64,000 nt of DNA from Parabacteroides faecalis (GCF_022809355.1 NZ_JAKZMM010000015.1:1-64000), one strand, 5' to 3'. Shown: positions 16,454 to 25,538, numbered from the stretch's first letter. Notes: generated by a model from the sequence alone, not told the origin. Made by a program: numbers and translations.

Positions 16454-17713
16454 TTATTTTACTTCTTCTTTATGGAAATATTCAATTAAGAATTTCCAAT
16501 TGTCTTGGATAATCTCTTTGCCACGCTCAGGACCGGCCAAACTCTTCGTTTGTGCGTCGGCCAGCATACCTCGCTTGGTCATTTCAATCAGGATACTGGT
16601 GCTGCAATGCTTAACGATGAAAAATCCCAAAGCGGCCTTTTCGGCTCTTTCTTTATTATAGAACGGGTTCTTCTCGTCCTTAATGCAATCAATGTCAAGT
16701 GTAAGAACTTGAATACCGTCTTCGGGAGAAGCATAAACACCAAACTTACGCGGTGCATCTGTCGGTTTGCCTTCCGTGAATACTTTCCCAATCTTTTCTG
16801 TCAGGAAGTTGTATAGTTCCACTTCACTTTGCATGTAAATCAGGACATCGTCCGGTACAACTTCCTTGAATTTCTTATAATCGTCCTGTACGCTATCTCT
16901 TCTTTCCTTTTCTTTCGGGTCGATGAAAGCCATGCTATTCTCAGCTTCTTCTTTAAAGATAGCATAATCCGGATGTTCGGGTGAAATGATTTTATACAGC
17001 CACTGCGGAGATGTATAAGCCAGGAACGGCAGACGGCTGACGTGAGCCAGCAGGTTATGGATGATCAGGACATCACGTTCGTTCGTCTGGATGCCTTGTT
17101 CTTTCCAATAACTTTTGGTCGTTTCTGTCAGTTCTTCGTTGGTGTCCGTAAGCAGATACGAATTATAGTGGAACCAATACAGCAAGTTGTTGTATTTATC
17201 TGGCTCATCGTAGCGGGTTTCATTGCTGAACAACTCCTGCATGCGGATATTTTCAGGAGCAACAGTCCATTCGTCGCAGAAGATTTTATAAATCATGTTG
17301 GCTGCTGCCTGATTGGCTGGATTATCCGGATTAACGAATGTTCCTTTTCTCCATCCATGATATTGTTGAGTAAAGTGCCACAACAGAAAACGAACATCTT
17401 CCAAGTTGGCTTCATCTTCGTAGTAATGGTCGCTCGTCGTAAAGAAAGGCAGATAGCGTCCATAACGTTCTTTGAATCCGCTGATGAAAGTTCTCCAAAT
17501 ATTGGTTTGTGAGATAACATCTTCAAAGTAAGCAGCCATGCGGATAGAGATTTGCTTGGCTTCGTCTCCTTCAAACGAGTTGATCAATTCGGTTGCTACT
17601 AATATATCGTAAATGCGATTGGCAATATTCGTATAATACGAGTCAACCGGCGTGCTTTGTACATACGGATGCAGGGCAAGCCAGTCTTTCGAGAAGATTT
17701 TAATGTTTTTCAT
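16454..17713 (-). CDS. DUF3843 family protein
   Basis: A 419-residue cytoplasmic protein opening MKNIKIFSKDWLALHPY, which resembles the Bacteroidetes DUF3843 family. It is rich in aromatic and acidic residues and has no signal peptide or membrane segment. The function is unknown and no catalytic motif is recognised. The ATG at MKNIKIF is preferred to the in-frame ATG 30 bases upstream, because a -7 like box (TATCTTTG on the minus strand, 17741-17748) would start the transcript downstream of that codon. Confidence 0.8.
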   Translation of the reverse strand: MKNIKIFSKDWLALHPYVQSTPVDSYYTNIANRIYDILVATELINSFEGDEAKQISIRMAAYFEDVISQTNIWRTFISGFKERYGRYLPFFTTSDHYYEDEANLEDVRFLLWHFTQQYHGWRKGTFVNPDNPANQAAANMIYKIFCDEWTVAPENIRMQELFSNETRYDEPDKYNNLLYWFHYNSYLLTDTNEELTETTKSYWKEQGIQTNERDVLIIHNLLAHVSRLPFLAYTSPQWLYKIISPEHPDYAIFKEEAENSMAFIDPKEKERRDSVQDDYKKFKEVVPDDVLIYMQSEVELYNFLTEKIGKVFTEGKPTDAPRKFGVYASPEDGIQVLTLDIDCIKDEKNPFYNKERAEKAALGFFIVKHCSTSILIEMTKRGMLADAQTKSLAGPERGKEIIQDNWKFLIEYFHKEEVK

Positions 17714-17761
17714 TTGTATAAATTCTTTTAATTTGTTTGGCAAAGATAATAGATTTTCGTT

Positions 17762-18199
17762 TCAATCCTCATCATCCGAATCGAAATCGAAGTCAAAATC
17801 GAAATCGTCGCCACCTTCATAGAAATCTGCTCCCGTAAACTGCTCCAGTTCGCGGCGGTCTTTTTTCGTGGGTCTGCCCAAACCTTTAGCCCGATTGACA
17901 AAGCCCGAGATACGATTCATCTCCAGAATTTCATACTGGTCGGGTGTCGTTACGTTTTCCATGAACTGCGGAACAAGTTTGGCACCCATCCGGTTTTCGG
18001 TCAGGTCCAATACTTTGAACGAAAAGGTAACGGGCGGTTTCCGTACCTGGATAATATCACCCACTTTAATCATTCTGGACGGTTTGACATTGACTCCGCC
18101 AATCATGACACGTCCTTTTTTACAGGCATCCGCTGCAATGCTTCTGGTTTTGAAGATGCGCGTTGCCCACATCCATTTATCGATACGAACCTCGTTCAT
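17762..18199 (-). CDS. S4-domain RNA-binding protein (Hsp15-like)
   Basis: A 145-residue protein with an N-terminal S4 domain (MNEVRIDKWMWATRIFKTRS, then GRVMIGGVNVKPSRMIKVGD). It resembles Hsp15, which binds stalled 50S subunits carrying peptidyl-tRNA. The C-terminus is an acidic tail of alternating Asp and Phe. It starts seven bases after the pth stop. Because pth also handles peptidyl-tRNA, the rplY-pth-S4 order is functionally coherent. Confidence 0.88.
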   Translation of the reverse strand: MNEVRIDKWMWATRIFKTRSIAADACKKGRVMIGGVNVKPSRMIKVGDIIQVRKPPVTFSFKVLDLTENRMGAKLVPQFMENVTTPDQYEILEMNRISGFVNRAKGLGRPTKKDRRELEQFTGADFYEGGDDFDFDFDFDSDDED

Positions 18200-18206
18200 C
18201 TTATAT

Positions 18207-18770
18207 CTATTTATTGTTGAATTGATTCATCGTTAATTGAATACCCGCCAAACAGAAACTTTTGATGATTTCGGTTGCGCGGTCCAGTATTGCAGGCATT
18301 TGGTCGAGTTCTTCTTGTGGAAACTTTCCCAACACAAAGTCAATTTGTCCGCCCCTTGGAAAATCATTTCCCAGTCCGAAACGCAGGCGGGCATAGTTTT
18401 GTGTGTTCAACATCTGGGCAATGTTCTTCAATCCGTTATGTCCGGCATCGCTACCTTTCGGTTTCAATCGGAGCGTACCGAAGGGAAGAGCCAGGTCGTC
18501 TACAACGATCAAAAGGTTTTCGACCGGGATGTTTTCCTTCTGCAACCAATAACGGACAGCATTACCGCTCAAGTTCATATACGTATTGGGCTTCAGGACA
18601 ACCAGCTCGCAGTTCTTGATCCGCATACGGGCTACGGCTCCATACCGTTCGTCGGTGAAAGAGGCTCCTGCCTGTTCTACCAAATGATTGACAACACGGA
18701 ATCCGACATTATGACGGGTTCCCCAATATTCAGAACCGATGTTTCCTAATCCGGTAATTAAGTATTTCAT
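18207..18770 (-). CDS. pth: Peptidyl-tRNA hydrolase
   Basis: Releases peptides from prematurely dissociated peptidyl-tRNA. The 187-residue protein starts [21 protein letters not shown], with the conserved Asn and the catalytic histidine of [38 protein letters not shown] and GHNGLKNI are all family signatures. It is downstream of rplY and 7 bp upstream of the S4-domain gene. Confidence 0.97.
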   Translation of the reverse strand: MKYLITGLGNIGSEYWGTRHNVGFRVVNHLVEQAGASFTDERYGAVARMRIKNCELVVLKPNTYMNLSGNAVRYWLQKENIPVENLLIVVDDLALPFGTLRLKPKGSDAGHNGLKNIAQMLNTQNYARLRFGLGNDFPRGGQIDFVLGKFPQEELDQMPAILDRATEIIKSFCLAGIQLTMNQFNNK

Positions 18771-18801
18771 ATGATGTTTCGATGAATTTAAACAGAAAAA
18801 T

Positions 18802-18833
18802 AAAGGGGTTTATTCGGAAGAACAAACCCCTTT
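18802..18833 (-). terminator. Terminator after rplY
   Basis: AAAGGGGTTT (18802-18811) pairs with AAACCCCTTT (18824-18833). On the minus strand TTTATTTTTCTG follows. It lies between rplY and pth, so expression of pth must come from read-through or from a separate promoter. Confidence 0.75.
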
Positions 18834-18887
18834 TCTGACTAAATCTTATGAATGATAAGATATTCTTTATCTTATAAAATGTACGTA

Positions 18888-19472
18888 TTAAGCTTTAGCC
18901 TGAGCACCACGAGCGGCACGAGTCAACTGAACAGCGCAAACAACAGCGTTCTTAGCGTTCATGATTTCCAAGCCTTCGAAGTGGATTTCACCTACCTGCA
19001 TAGTCTTACCTAAGCCCAGGTGATCAACGTTGATAACCAATCTTTCAGGGATTTCTGTATAAACAGCTTTCACTTTCAGTTTTCTCATCTGTAACTGAAG
19101 CTTACCACCGGCTTTAACACCTTCAGCGTGACCTTCCAAAACAACCGGAACTTCCATTACGATTGGTTTAGTATCACATACTTCCAAGAAGTCGATGTGA
19201 AGGATAGCGTCAGTTACCGGGTGGAACTGGATATCTTTCATAACTACAGTTTTCTTTTCTCCGTCAATTGTCAATTCAACTGCATAGATATCCGGAGTGT
19301 AAACCAAGTTACGAACTGCGCTGTTAGTAACTGAAAAGTGGATTACTTTCTCACCTCCGTACAGAACGGCAGGGATTTCATCGTTTTTACGCATAGCTTT
19401 CAAAGCTCTCTTCTGATCAGCCGGACATGCAGCGATCTCTCTTGACTTACCTTCTAATTGAAATGTTTTCAT
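18888..19472 (-). CDS. rplY: Large ribosomal subunit protein bL25 (CTC-type)
   Basis: Binds 5S rRNA in the large subunit. The 194-residue form has the L25 domain (about 1-95, with ALKAMRKNDEIPAVLYGG and DIQFHPVTDAILHIDFLEV) plus the C-terminal TL5/CTC beta domain, ending in an alanine-rich tail. The promoter is strong by Bacteroidetes rules. Confidence 0.96.
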   Translation of the reverse strand: MKTFQLEGKSREIAACPADQKRALKAMRKNDEIPAVLYGGEKVIHFSVTNSAVRNLVYTPDIYAVELTIDGEKKTVVMKDIQFHPVTDAILHIDFLEVCDTKPIVMEVPVVLEGHAEGVKAGGKLQLQMRKLKVKAVYTEIPERLVINVDHLGLGKTMQVGEIHFEGLEIMNAKNAVVCAVQLTRAARGAQAKA

Positions 19473-19558
19473 TTTAACTAATTAAATGTGTTACTCAAAA
19501 TTAGATTGTTTTTCTAATTCGCTTTCTAATTTTCCCATCACACGGGTAGAAAACGCGG

Positions 19559-19590
19559 CAAAGGTAGTGATTTTTTATTTTACAGGCAAA
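19559..19590 (-). promoter_or_regulatory. Predicted rplY promoter
   Basis: On the minus strand, TTTG (19587-19590) and TACCTTTG (19559-19566) are 20 bp apart, an excellent match to the Bacteroidetes -33/-7 consensus. The leader to rplY would be about 80 bases. Confidence 0.7.
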
Positions 19591-19661
19591 TATATAAGTT
19601 TGATTTTATTCTTTTTTAATGGGTGATGATTGGGATTATTCTTTTGATTCCGGTTAGTAAT

Positions 19662-19767
19662 AGTTCAGTTCACGCTGTGGATTACTTAGTTCACGTCGTA
19701 CACTAAAGAATTTATGGTGAACTGTGACTCTTTTGTAAGGCTGCTTGGGTGTTTTGTGTGCTGCTTC
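19662..19767. repeat. Phased AGTTCAC repeats between rplY and the AraC gene
   Basis: AGTTCAC occurs at 19667 and 19688, exactly 21 bp apart, and an inverted copy GTGAACT is at 19717. A truncated AGTTCA begins at 19662. Further right, GCTGCTT occurs at 19740 and 19760, 20 bp apart. The rest of the 439-bp gap (19473-19911) holds the rplY promoter and no visible ORF. Confidence 0.6.
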
Positions 19768-19911
19768 AGATTTCTTTTCTGGACTACGAAAAGAAGGTGT
19801 GCTGTATTTATAAATCTTATAAAAAAACTAAAAGGAAACACACGCTTTTCAAATCTTATGTGTATGTTTGTATAGAATAGTATTGAATTGACTATAAATC
19901 GAAATTCGTAT

Positions 19912-20796
19912 ATGATGGAATTGCCCTTAATTGATTTTGACTCATTGAAATCGAGGTTGTATATGTATGAGAGCTATCAAGCTGATATTTTAGTTGCAGA
20001 TCTGAACAGTCAGGACGTTTTCCTAAATGATCCTGTCCGTGTAAATGCTTTGCAGGTATTGCTGGTATTGGAGGGCTCGATTGATTTGAGTATAGATTAT
20101 GTTCTTTTTCAAGCTTCGACTAATACGGTTGTTACAATAATGCCGACGCATATTACCAAGGTAATGAAATACAGTCCAAACTTCAAAGGCCGATTGATGG
20201 CGGTTTCGCGTGCGTTTTTGGAACAATCAATGATGCCGAACCATTCATCGTCGATGATTCAATATATGAAGATTCGGAAAAACCCGACCATCCTTTTGCA
20301 GGAATCAGAAATCAAAACGTTGGACGAGTGTATGCTTCGTCTGCGCCAGACAATCCTTCAGACGAGCCATCATTTGCAACGCTTGTTGATTCAGAATACA
20401 TTGATGGGCTTTTTTATTGAGATGGGGAATATTTTCTCAGAGCGGAAAGAATACAATACACCGCCTTCGTTGACCCGTAAGGAAGAATTGTTCGAATCGT
20501 TCTTACGTATATTATATATGTATTGTAAGGAACAGCATGTGGTTTCGTTCTATGCCGAACAATTGTATATTACGCCTCAGTATTTGTCTTTAATCTTAAA
20601 GGAACTGACCGGTAGGTCGGCCAACAAATGGATTGATGAGGCTTTGATGCAAGAAGCCAAGATCTTATTGAAGGCTCCTCAGGCAACCGTTCAGCAAGTG
20701 GCAGATGCCTTGCATTTCTCTGATCAATCCACTTTTGGTAAATTCTTTAAGAAACATGCAGGAATGTCTCCGATGGAATACCGGAAAAATTCCTGA
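19912..20796 (+). CDS. AraC-family transcriptional regulator
   Basis: A 294-residue protein. An N-terminal cupin-like sensory region (about 1-160) is followed by a C-terminal double helix-turn-helix: FYAEQLYITPQYLSLILKE, then VADALHFSDQSTFGKFFKKH and MSPMEYRKN. Ligand and targets are unknown. The frame is open from a TTG at 19888; the tandem ATG at 19912 is preferred. Phased AGTTCAC repeats lie 150-250 bp upstream and could be operator-like. It converges on the DUF308 gene 12 bp away. Confidence 0.9.
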   Translation: MMELPLIDFDSLKSRLYMYESYQADILVADLNSQDVFLNDPVRVNALQVLLVLEGSIDLSIDYVLFQASTNTVVTIMPTHITKVMKYSPNFKGRLMAVSRAFLEQSMMPNHSSSMIQYMKIRKNPTILLQESEIKTLDECMLRLRQTILQTSHHLQRLLIQNTLMGFFIEMGNIFSERKEYNTPPSLTRKEELFESFLRILYMYCKEQHVVSFYAEQLYITPQYLSLILKELTGRSANKWIDEALMQEAKILLKAPQATVQQVADALHFSDQSTFGKFFKKHAGMSPMEYRKNS

Positions 20797-20808
20797 TGTC
20801 TCTAAGCG

Positions 20809-21345
20809 TTAGTCGATTTGTATATAATCTCTTTTACGGAACTTATACCAGTTTATCAATTCATTGGCTCCGTAAAAGAGAGTGGCAACGCCGAAGATCG
20901 TAAGCGTGTTTGCCATAATATCCATCGGATATACCAGAATCATGACTCCGACAAGCAGAATCAGTGAAGGCAAGATGTAAAAACCATAAGGCACTACGCT
21001 CCATTTACGTGCTCTGATAAGCGTACTGATCTGTTGTATGCCGGCCAAAACCAATACGGCTCCTAATAAATACATCAGGATGTTGACAAAGAAATTCGGC
21101 ATCAGGAGCAACCAGCCGCCTAACAGTAAGCTTCCAAGTCCGTCGAGCGGGAAGAGTGGCGGTGTTACTTCATCTTCTTTGTTCCGCAAGAAATAACCGA
21201 CAATCGAGTAGATTCCAGGCAACAGGAAACAGGCACCGATTACCATAATCATATAGATAATGGCGGCTTCGGGCCACATAATTAATACAAAGCCCAAGAT
21301 CAGGGCCAACGCACCTCGCAGGATGCCAATGTTTGTTCTTCTCAT
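20809..21345 (-). CDS. HdeD/DUF308-type membrane protein
   Basis: A 178-residue protein made of about six hydrophobic segments arranged as repeated pairs, opening MRRTNIGILRGALALILG. This resembles the DUF308/HdeD family, whose founding member is linked to acid resistance in enterobacteria. The role here is unknown. The C-terminus is basic and cytoplasmic (YKFRKRDYIQ). Confidence 0.8.
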   Translation of the reverse strand: MRRTNIGILRGALALILGFVLIMWPEAAIIYMIMVIGACFLLPGIYSIVGYFLRNKEDEVTPPLFPLDGLGSLLLGGWLLLMPNFFVNILMYLLGAVLVLAGIQQISTLIRARKWSVVPYGFYILPSLILLVGVMILVYPMDIMANTLTIFGVATLFYGANELINWYKFRKRDYIQID

Positions 21346-21500
21346 TTTTATTATGTTTTATGCATTTGATTCTTCCTATTAAGATAACAAGCGAGAATCG
21401 CATTTGTTGGTGAATTGGCAGGTGATTTATTCATCAGGCCACAGAAACGGCGTTTATTCTCATTTTCCTTTGCCAATTGATAAGGCGGACTGTTATCTTC

Positions 21501-21516
21501 TCCTACAAATGTAGGA
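21501..21516 (-). promoter_or_regulatory. Dyad overlapping a -7 like box upstream of the DUF308 gene
   Basis: TCCTACAAATGTAGGA is a perfect 16-bp palindrome with six-base arms. Its centre contains TACATTTG on the minus strand (21506-21513), a -7 match. No clear -33 box is present. A repressor or activator site here is plausible but unproven; it could equally be a short hairpin. Confidence 0.35.
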
Positions 21517-21612
21517 AGAATTTGGATTCCTTGTAGAGAATAATGGGTTATATATATTGAGGTAGAATTATCTGCCAAATACAAGAATGCGAAAGTTACT
21601 CATCTCAATAAA

Positions 21613-21645
21613 AGCAAAAAAGGACTTCAAGCGAAGTCCTCTTTT
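21613..21645 (-). terminator. Terminator after the 32-residue ORF
   Basis: AGGACTTC (21621-21628) and GAAGTCCT (21633-21640) form a tight tetraloop hairpin. On the minus strand it is followed by TTTTTTGCTTTT; the plus strand also has CTTTT after the stem. Confidence 0.8.
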
Positions 21646-21693
21646 ATATAGTCTTTTCAGAATTACGTTTCAATCATAAAGGGAATTGGGATA

Positions 21694-21792
21694 TTATAAA
21701 TATCCGTTTTCCCATCTTAGCATTTCACTTTTGCCTACTTCTGCCAAATACTTAGCACATTTCTGCCACATGGCAACTAAAAACTTTTTCAT
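21694..21792 (-). CDS. Small ORF encoding a 32-residue cationic peptide
   Basis: Reading the minus strand from ATG at 21792 gives MKKFLVAMWQKCAKYLAEVG and then KSEMLRWENGYL before TAA. The first half is an amphipathic, lysine-rich helix with two aromatic anchors. The ORF is followed 50 bases later by a strong terminator and preceded by more than 200 bases of structured, AT-rich leader, with a possible -7 box (TATTTTTG, minus strand, 22036-22043). I do not recognise a family. It could be a membrane-active small protein, a toxin-like peptide or a leader peptide. Expression is inferred only from this layout. Confidence 0.45.
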   Translation of the reverse strand: MKKFLVAMWQKCAKYLAEVGKSEMLRWENGYL

Positions 21793-22237
21793 TGTCGTTA
21801 AAATTTTAAATAGTTAATAATGCGGTTGGAAGAGATCCTTCTTATTTTAATGATAACCTTAATAAAACCTTTCAATCTCTTTTTGGATACTATTCCAACC
21901 ATTACCTAAACAATCTGGATCCGGTCTTTTCTGATTTACTAGAAATCTATAAAGTTAGGATCGAAACTCCTATAAATCGGAGTAATAACTAAACAATCTT
22001 TTTACTTTAGTGTTGCATAGTTATGTTTTACGACACAAAAATACTTTCTTCATTTGTACGTTGTTCTTTTCGAAGCAGAAAAATAAAGAAATCCTCTTCT
22101 TTCTTGACTTATGATAAGAAAAACTACGGGAATACAGGATAAATGTCAGTTTTGAGCGGCTTTATTCCCTTATCGGATTCAGATAAAAAGCGTATCTTTG
22201 TTGTCTGATTGAAGAATTGATAATGTATTGAACATAT
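21793..22237. other. Structured intergenic leader between the small ORF and trmD
   Basis: No ORF is seen. GGTTGGAA (near 21834) and TTCCAACC (near 21893) can pair across about 50 bases, with inner AGAGAT/ATCTCT complementarity. CTCC/GGAG forms a second short stem near 21967-21982. On the plus strand TATCTTTG at 22193-22200 is a likely -7 box for trmD. The minus-strand portion may be the 5' leader of the small ORF. Confidence 0.4.
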
Positions 22238-22915
22238 ATGCGTATAGATATTTTGACAGTATTGCCGGAAATGATAGAAGGAATGGTAAATTGTTCTATC
22301 GTAAAGCGTGCCCAAGATAAAGGTTTGGCTGAAATTCATTTACATAACCTGAGAGATTATACGACGAATAAATGGCGTAGAGTAGACGATTATCCCTTTG
22401 GTGGAGAAGCCGGAATGGTGATGCAGATAGAACCGATCGACCGGGCTATTTCTGCATTGAAAGAAGAACGGACGTATGATGAAGTAATTTATACTTCGCC
22501 GGATGGGGAGACTTTTAATCAACCAATGGCTAACCAGATGTCGTTATTGAATAATCTGATTATTTTGTGTGGTCATTACAAAGGTATCGATTATAGAATC
22601 CGCGAGCATTTGATTACGAAAGAAATCTCAGTGGGCGATTATGTATTGACCGGAGGAGAATTGGCTGCTGCCATTATCACGGATGCCGTAGTTCGCCTGA
22701 TTCCGGGAGCGATAGGCGATGAGCAGAGTGCCTTGTCTGATTCCTTCCAGGATAACTTATTGGCTCCGCCAGTTTATACACGTCCGGCAGAATATAAAGG
22801 ATGGAAAGTGCCTGATATTCTATTGTCCGGTCATCAACGCAAGATAGAAGAATGGCGTTTGCAACAGGCTCAGGAGCGAACAGCCCGTCTTCGTCCGGAC
22901 TTGCTCAAGAAGTAA
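22238..22915 (+). CDS. trmD: tRNA (guanine-N1)-methyltransferase
   Basis: Methylates G37 of tRNAs that read CNN codons, which prevents frameshifting. The 225-residue SPOUT enzyme starts [12 protein letters not shown]. It carries [18 protein letters not shown], the knot segment [28 protein letters not shown], and the C-terminal [21 protein letters not shown] -7 box lies 38 bases upstream. It converges on the PorT-like gene with 17 bp between the stops. Confidence 0.97.
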   Translation: MRIDILTVLPEMIEGMVNCSIVKRAQDKGLAEIHLHNLRDYTTNKWRRVDDYPFGGEAGMVMQIEPIDRAISALKEERTYDEVIYTSPDGETFNQPMANQMSLLNNLIILCGHYKGIDYRIREHLITKEISVGDYVLTGGELAAAIITDAVVRLIPGAIGDEQSALSDSFQDNLLAPPVYTRPAEYKGWKVPDILLSGHQRKIEEWRLQQAQERTARLRPDLLKK

Positions 22916-22932
22916 AGGCTGTTCGTGCCCGT

Positions 22933-23598
22933 TTATCGCCAGAGAGGAAAGAGATAGGTTAACTTAACTCCGATTGTCTGGCTGGCAGAACGGGCAAAAG
23001 GATCCTTTTTCTGACTACCGTAAATGTCTCCCAACGCATAATAGTATCGGCCTTCCAACAAGAAATGGCCGATACCGGTAGATAATTCCAATCCGGGTCC
23101 GCCACACAATCCCCAATCGAATTTCTTTTCAATAGGCATGTCGTGTTGCATATTATTCCGATTAGGTTCAGCACCGTTCAGATTGCTTTTTGTGCTTTCG
23201 CTCAAGGCGTAACCGATTTTCGGTCCTAAGTTGAAGAAGAACTTGAAACGTTTTCCTCCGAAATAGATATGAGTCAGGAACGGAAGTTCTATATAATTGA
23301 TCGTCCGACTGTATTGATATTCCGGTTGTTCTTCAAATTCTTCTTCCCAGCCTTGCTGTGCATAATTCAATTCGGCTTGAAGTCCCAGATGATTTTCTGT
23401 AATCCAACGGAGCGTTACACCTCCTTGGTAACCTTGTTTCATTTTCTGGTTTACTTTCGGAGAGAAAGATACCGAAGAAAAGTTCATACCAAAGGAAACA
23501 CCCAAGGATAGTTCCTGTTTGAACGAGTTGGTTTGCGCTTGCCCGTTATCAATTGAAAAGAGCAGCAAAGAGGCTATTATAAACAAATACTTTGTCAT
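22933..23598 (-). CDS. PorT-like outer-membrane beta-barrel protein
   Basis: A 221-residue protein with a signal peptide (MTKYLFIIASLLLFSIDNGQ, cleavage near AQ). Alternating amphipathic strands follow, ending in TIGVKLTYLFPLWR, consistent with an eight-stranded barrel of the outer-membrane beta-barrel/PorT class. PorT is needed for type IX secretion in Porphyromonas, but this fold is shared by many unrelated proteins, so the name is a resemblance only. A GTG start at 23616 would overlap the upstream gene; the ATG leaves a 10-bp gap. Probably an operon with the LysM protein. Confidence 0.75.
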   Translation of the reverse strand: MTKYLFIIASLLLFSIDNGQAQTNSFKQELSLGVSFGMNFSSVSFSPKVNQKMKQGYQGGVTLRWITENHLGLQAELNYAQQGWEEEFEEQPEYQYSRTINYIELPFLTHIYFGGKRFKFFFNLGPKIGYALSESTKSNLNGAEPNRNNMQHDMPIEKKFDWGLCGGPGLELSTGIGHFLLEGRYYYALGDIYGSQKKDPFARSASQTIGVKLTYLFPLWR

Positions 23599-23608
23599 CT
23601 TTTCTATA

Positions 23609-25402
23609 TTATTCACGAGTTACGGTAAAATCTCTATTATAATGAACAATAAAGATTTGTGTATTGATGAAACCTCCCCAGTTGTTGACACGATGGAAAT
23701 CAAAGCCTGTCTGGATACTTGGATAACGGATGTTGTCGAGCTCTTCTTCGAAGTTTACACCATATTTCTTCATGGCACCGAAGAAGAACATACCTGTATC
23801 AAAGCCAAGGATACCATATTTCGGATAGGTATTGATCAAATCCTTACTATACCAAGTCTTGAATTTATTGTAGAAATCCTGCATGGGTTTTGACAGATTG
23901 TCTGCATAAAAGTTGGTATAAATATAGGTATCGAGAGCATAGAAGTCGTCGAGAGCTTCCCGTACGTAGGTTTGCCATTCAGGATAACCAAATAACGAAA
24001 TGGTATAATCGGTTTGTGTTTCGGCTAAAACTCGTAACGGTGTTTTGATTTTCTGCAATGCTTCCAAGGATGATGAAGTCGGAATAATCACATTGCGGGT
24101 TTGATCCACCATATAAAGGGAGTCTAAATCTTCGGCAAAAGTTTCGCCGTTGTATTCGATTTCCTTGAAGGGAACCTTATGATCTTTCAACTCTTCTTGT
24201 AGCGCTTTGATGAAAGGCTTTTTCTCTTCTTTGTCGTGAATCTTGACAAAGATGATATTATCGTTGGCAAACAACTTGCGTCCGCGTTCGGCTGCCTTTG
24301 AGTATAAATAAGAATGAGGCGTGTTTACTTGGAAGACAAAGTTGTTCGACAAGACATCATCATTCTTTGAGGTGAAAGGAATGACGTATTTGATACGATG
24401 TTCTTTGGCAAAGTCTGCAATCATTTTAATCTGATCATTTTGAACGGCTCCGATGATCAGATCCGCATTCGGCAAAGTTTCACCGGTAAGGATTTCACGG
24501 ATCCGGCTTGTTCCTTCTCCTGTATCATAGACTGATAAGTCTAAAGAAAGTCCTTGATTCTGCAAGCTGTCAACAGCCAGCAGCATACCTTCGTAGTATT
24601 CAATGAAACGAGACGATGCGGCTGTCTTCTTACTTGGATTGAAGGGTAATAACAAAGCAACCTTGAGCTGGTTAAGTTCTTTTGTGCTTTTAGGAGCCGA
24701 CAACAAGGCATTTACTTCAGATTCCGACTGAATGAATGATTCGGCTGAAGTATTATTATCGGTCTTGCTGGCAACAGCCTCTTCTTTTACCGGTACTTTG
24801 ATTTCAACTCCGGCTTTGACTCCGTTCTTTAATTGCGGATTCAGTTTAATGAGTTCGTAACTGGAAACCTTGAATTTCCGGCACAAACTATACATCGTCT
24901 CTTTTTTCTGTATCGTATATGTCGTTTCCTTGACAGGTTTTTCTTCGGGCTGTGGTGTATTTTCTGTTTGAGAGACCTGTGCCATTGCCTGTATGTTTTC
25001 CTGAGAAGGAATACGGATGGTACGTCCTTTCTGAAACGTCTTTACCGAAAGGCCTGGATTGGCTTGCAGGATATACTGTGCTGGAACCTTATATTTCATG
25101 GAAACAGCATATAGCGTTTCCTTGGGTTCGATAGTATGGAAAGTATAAGTTTCCGTATTATTTCCGGATGTAGAAACCTTCTTTTGAGGAATGAGTAGCA
25201 CTTCACCGGCTTTGATTCCTTCTTTGCTTCCCGGATTTAACTTATAGATGGCTTCTGTACTGACGCCATACATGGTAGCGATTGCATATACTGTTTCTCC
25301 TTGTTCAATGGTATGTTGAAACGTTTTACTTTCCTGTCCGAAGGTGAAGAGACTGGCAAAGCTGAATACACACGTGCATATAACGGTCTTTAGTCGATTC
25401 AT
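23609..25402 (-). CDS. LysM-repeat protein fused to a periplasmic-binding-like domain
   Basis: A 597-residue exported protein. After a signal peptide (MNRLKTVICTCVFSFASLF) come three LysM repeats: HTIEQGETVYAIATMYGVS, HTIEPKETLYAVSMKYKVP and YTIQKKETMYSLCRKFKVS. A linker leads to a C-terminal domain resembling type 1 periplasmic-binding proteins (LKVALLLPFNPS, YYEGMLLAVDSLQNQG, LIIGAVQNDQIK, YVIPFTSK). LysM should hold it at peptidoglycan; the binding domain has no known ligand. The ATG at 25402 puts the signal peptide at the N-terminus, unlike longer frames. A -7 box (TATCTTTG, minus, 25424-25431) fits. Confidence 0.88.
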   Translation of the reverse strand: MNRLKTVICTCVFSFASLFTFGQESKTFQHTIEQGETVYAIATMYGVSTEAIYKLNPGSKEGIKAGEVLLIPQKKVSTSGNNTETYTFHTIEPKETLYAVSMKYKVPAQYILQANPGLSVKTFQKGRTIRIPSQENIQAMAQVSQTENTPQPEEKPVKETTYTIQKKETMYSLCRKFKVSSYELIKLNPQLKNGVKAGVEIKVPVKEEAVASKTDNNTSAESFIQSESEVNALLSAPKSTKELNQLKVALLLPFNPSKKTAASSRFIEYYEGMLLAVDSLQNQGLSLDLSVYDTGEGTSRIREILTGETLPNADLIIGAVQNDQIKMIADFAKEHRIKYVIPFTSKNDDVLSNNFVFQVNTPHSYLYSKAAERGRKLFANDNIIFVKIHDKEEKKPFIKALQEELKDHKVPFKEIEYNGETFAEDLDSLYMVDQTRNVIIPTSSSLEALQKIKTPLRVLAETQTDYTISLFGYPEWQTYVREALDDFYALDTYIYTNFYADNLSKPMQDFYNKFKTWYSKDLINTYPKYGILGFDTGMFFFGAMKKYGVNFEEELDNIRYPSIQTGFDFHRVNNWGGFINTQIFIVHYNRDFTVTRE

Positions 25403-25538
25403 TTTTTCATTGTTTAATCGGGACAAAGATAGTGTAAGTCTGCAAAAAAAGCTAATAAAGGCCTTGGGAAACTGCTTAAATCTTATTAAGTAGAACAGAG
25501 CGGCTCGAGGGCATGTAGCTGTTCGGTCGTTACAAAGT

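Noticed and set aside
23519-23893. Plus-strand 124-residue ORF
   Set aside because: It is antisense to the PorT-like and LysM genes, which are clearly real, and has no family features.
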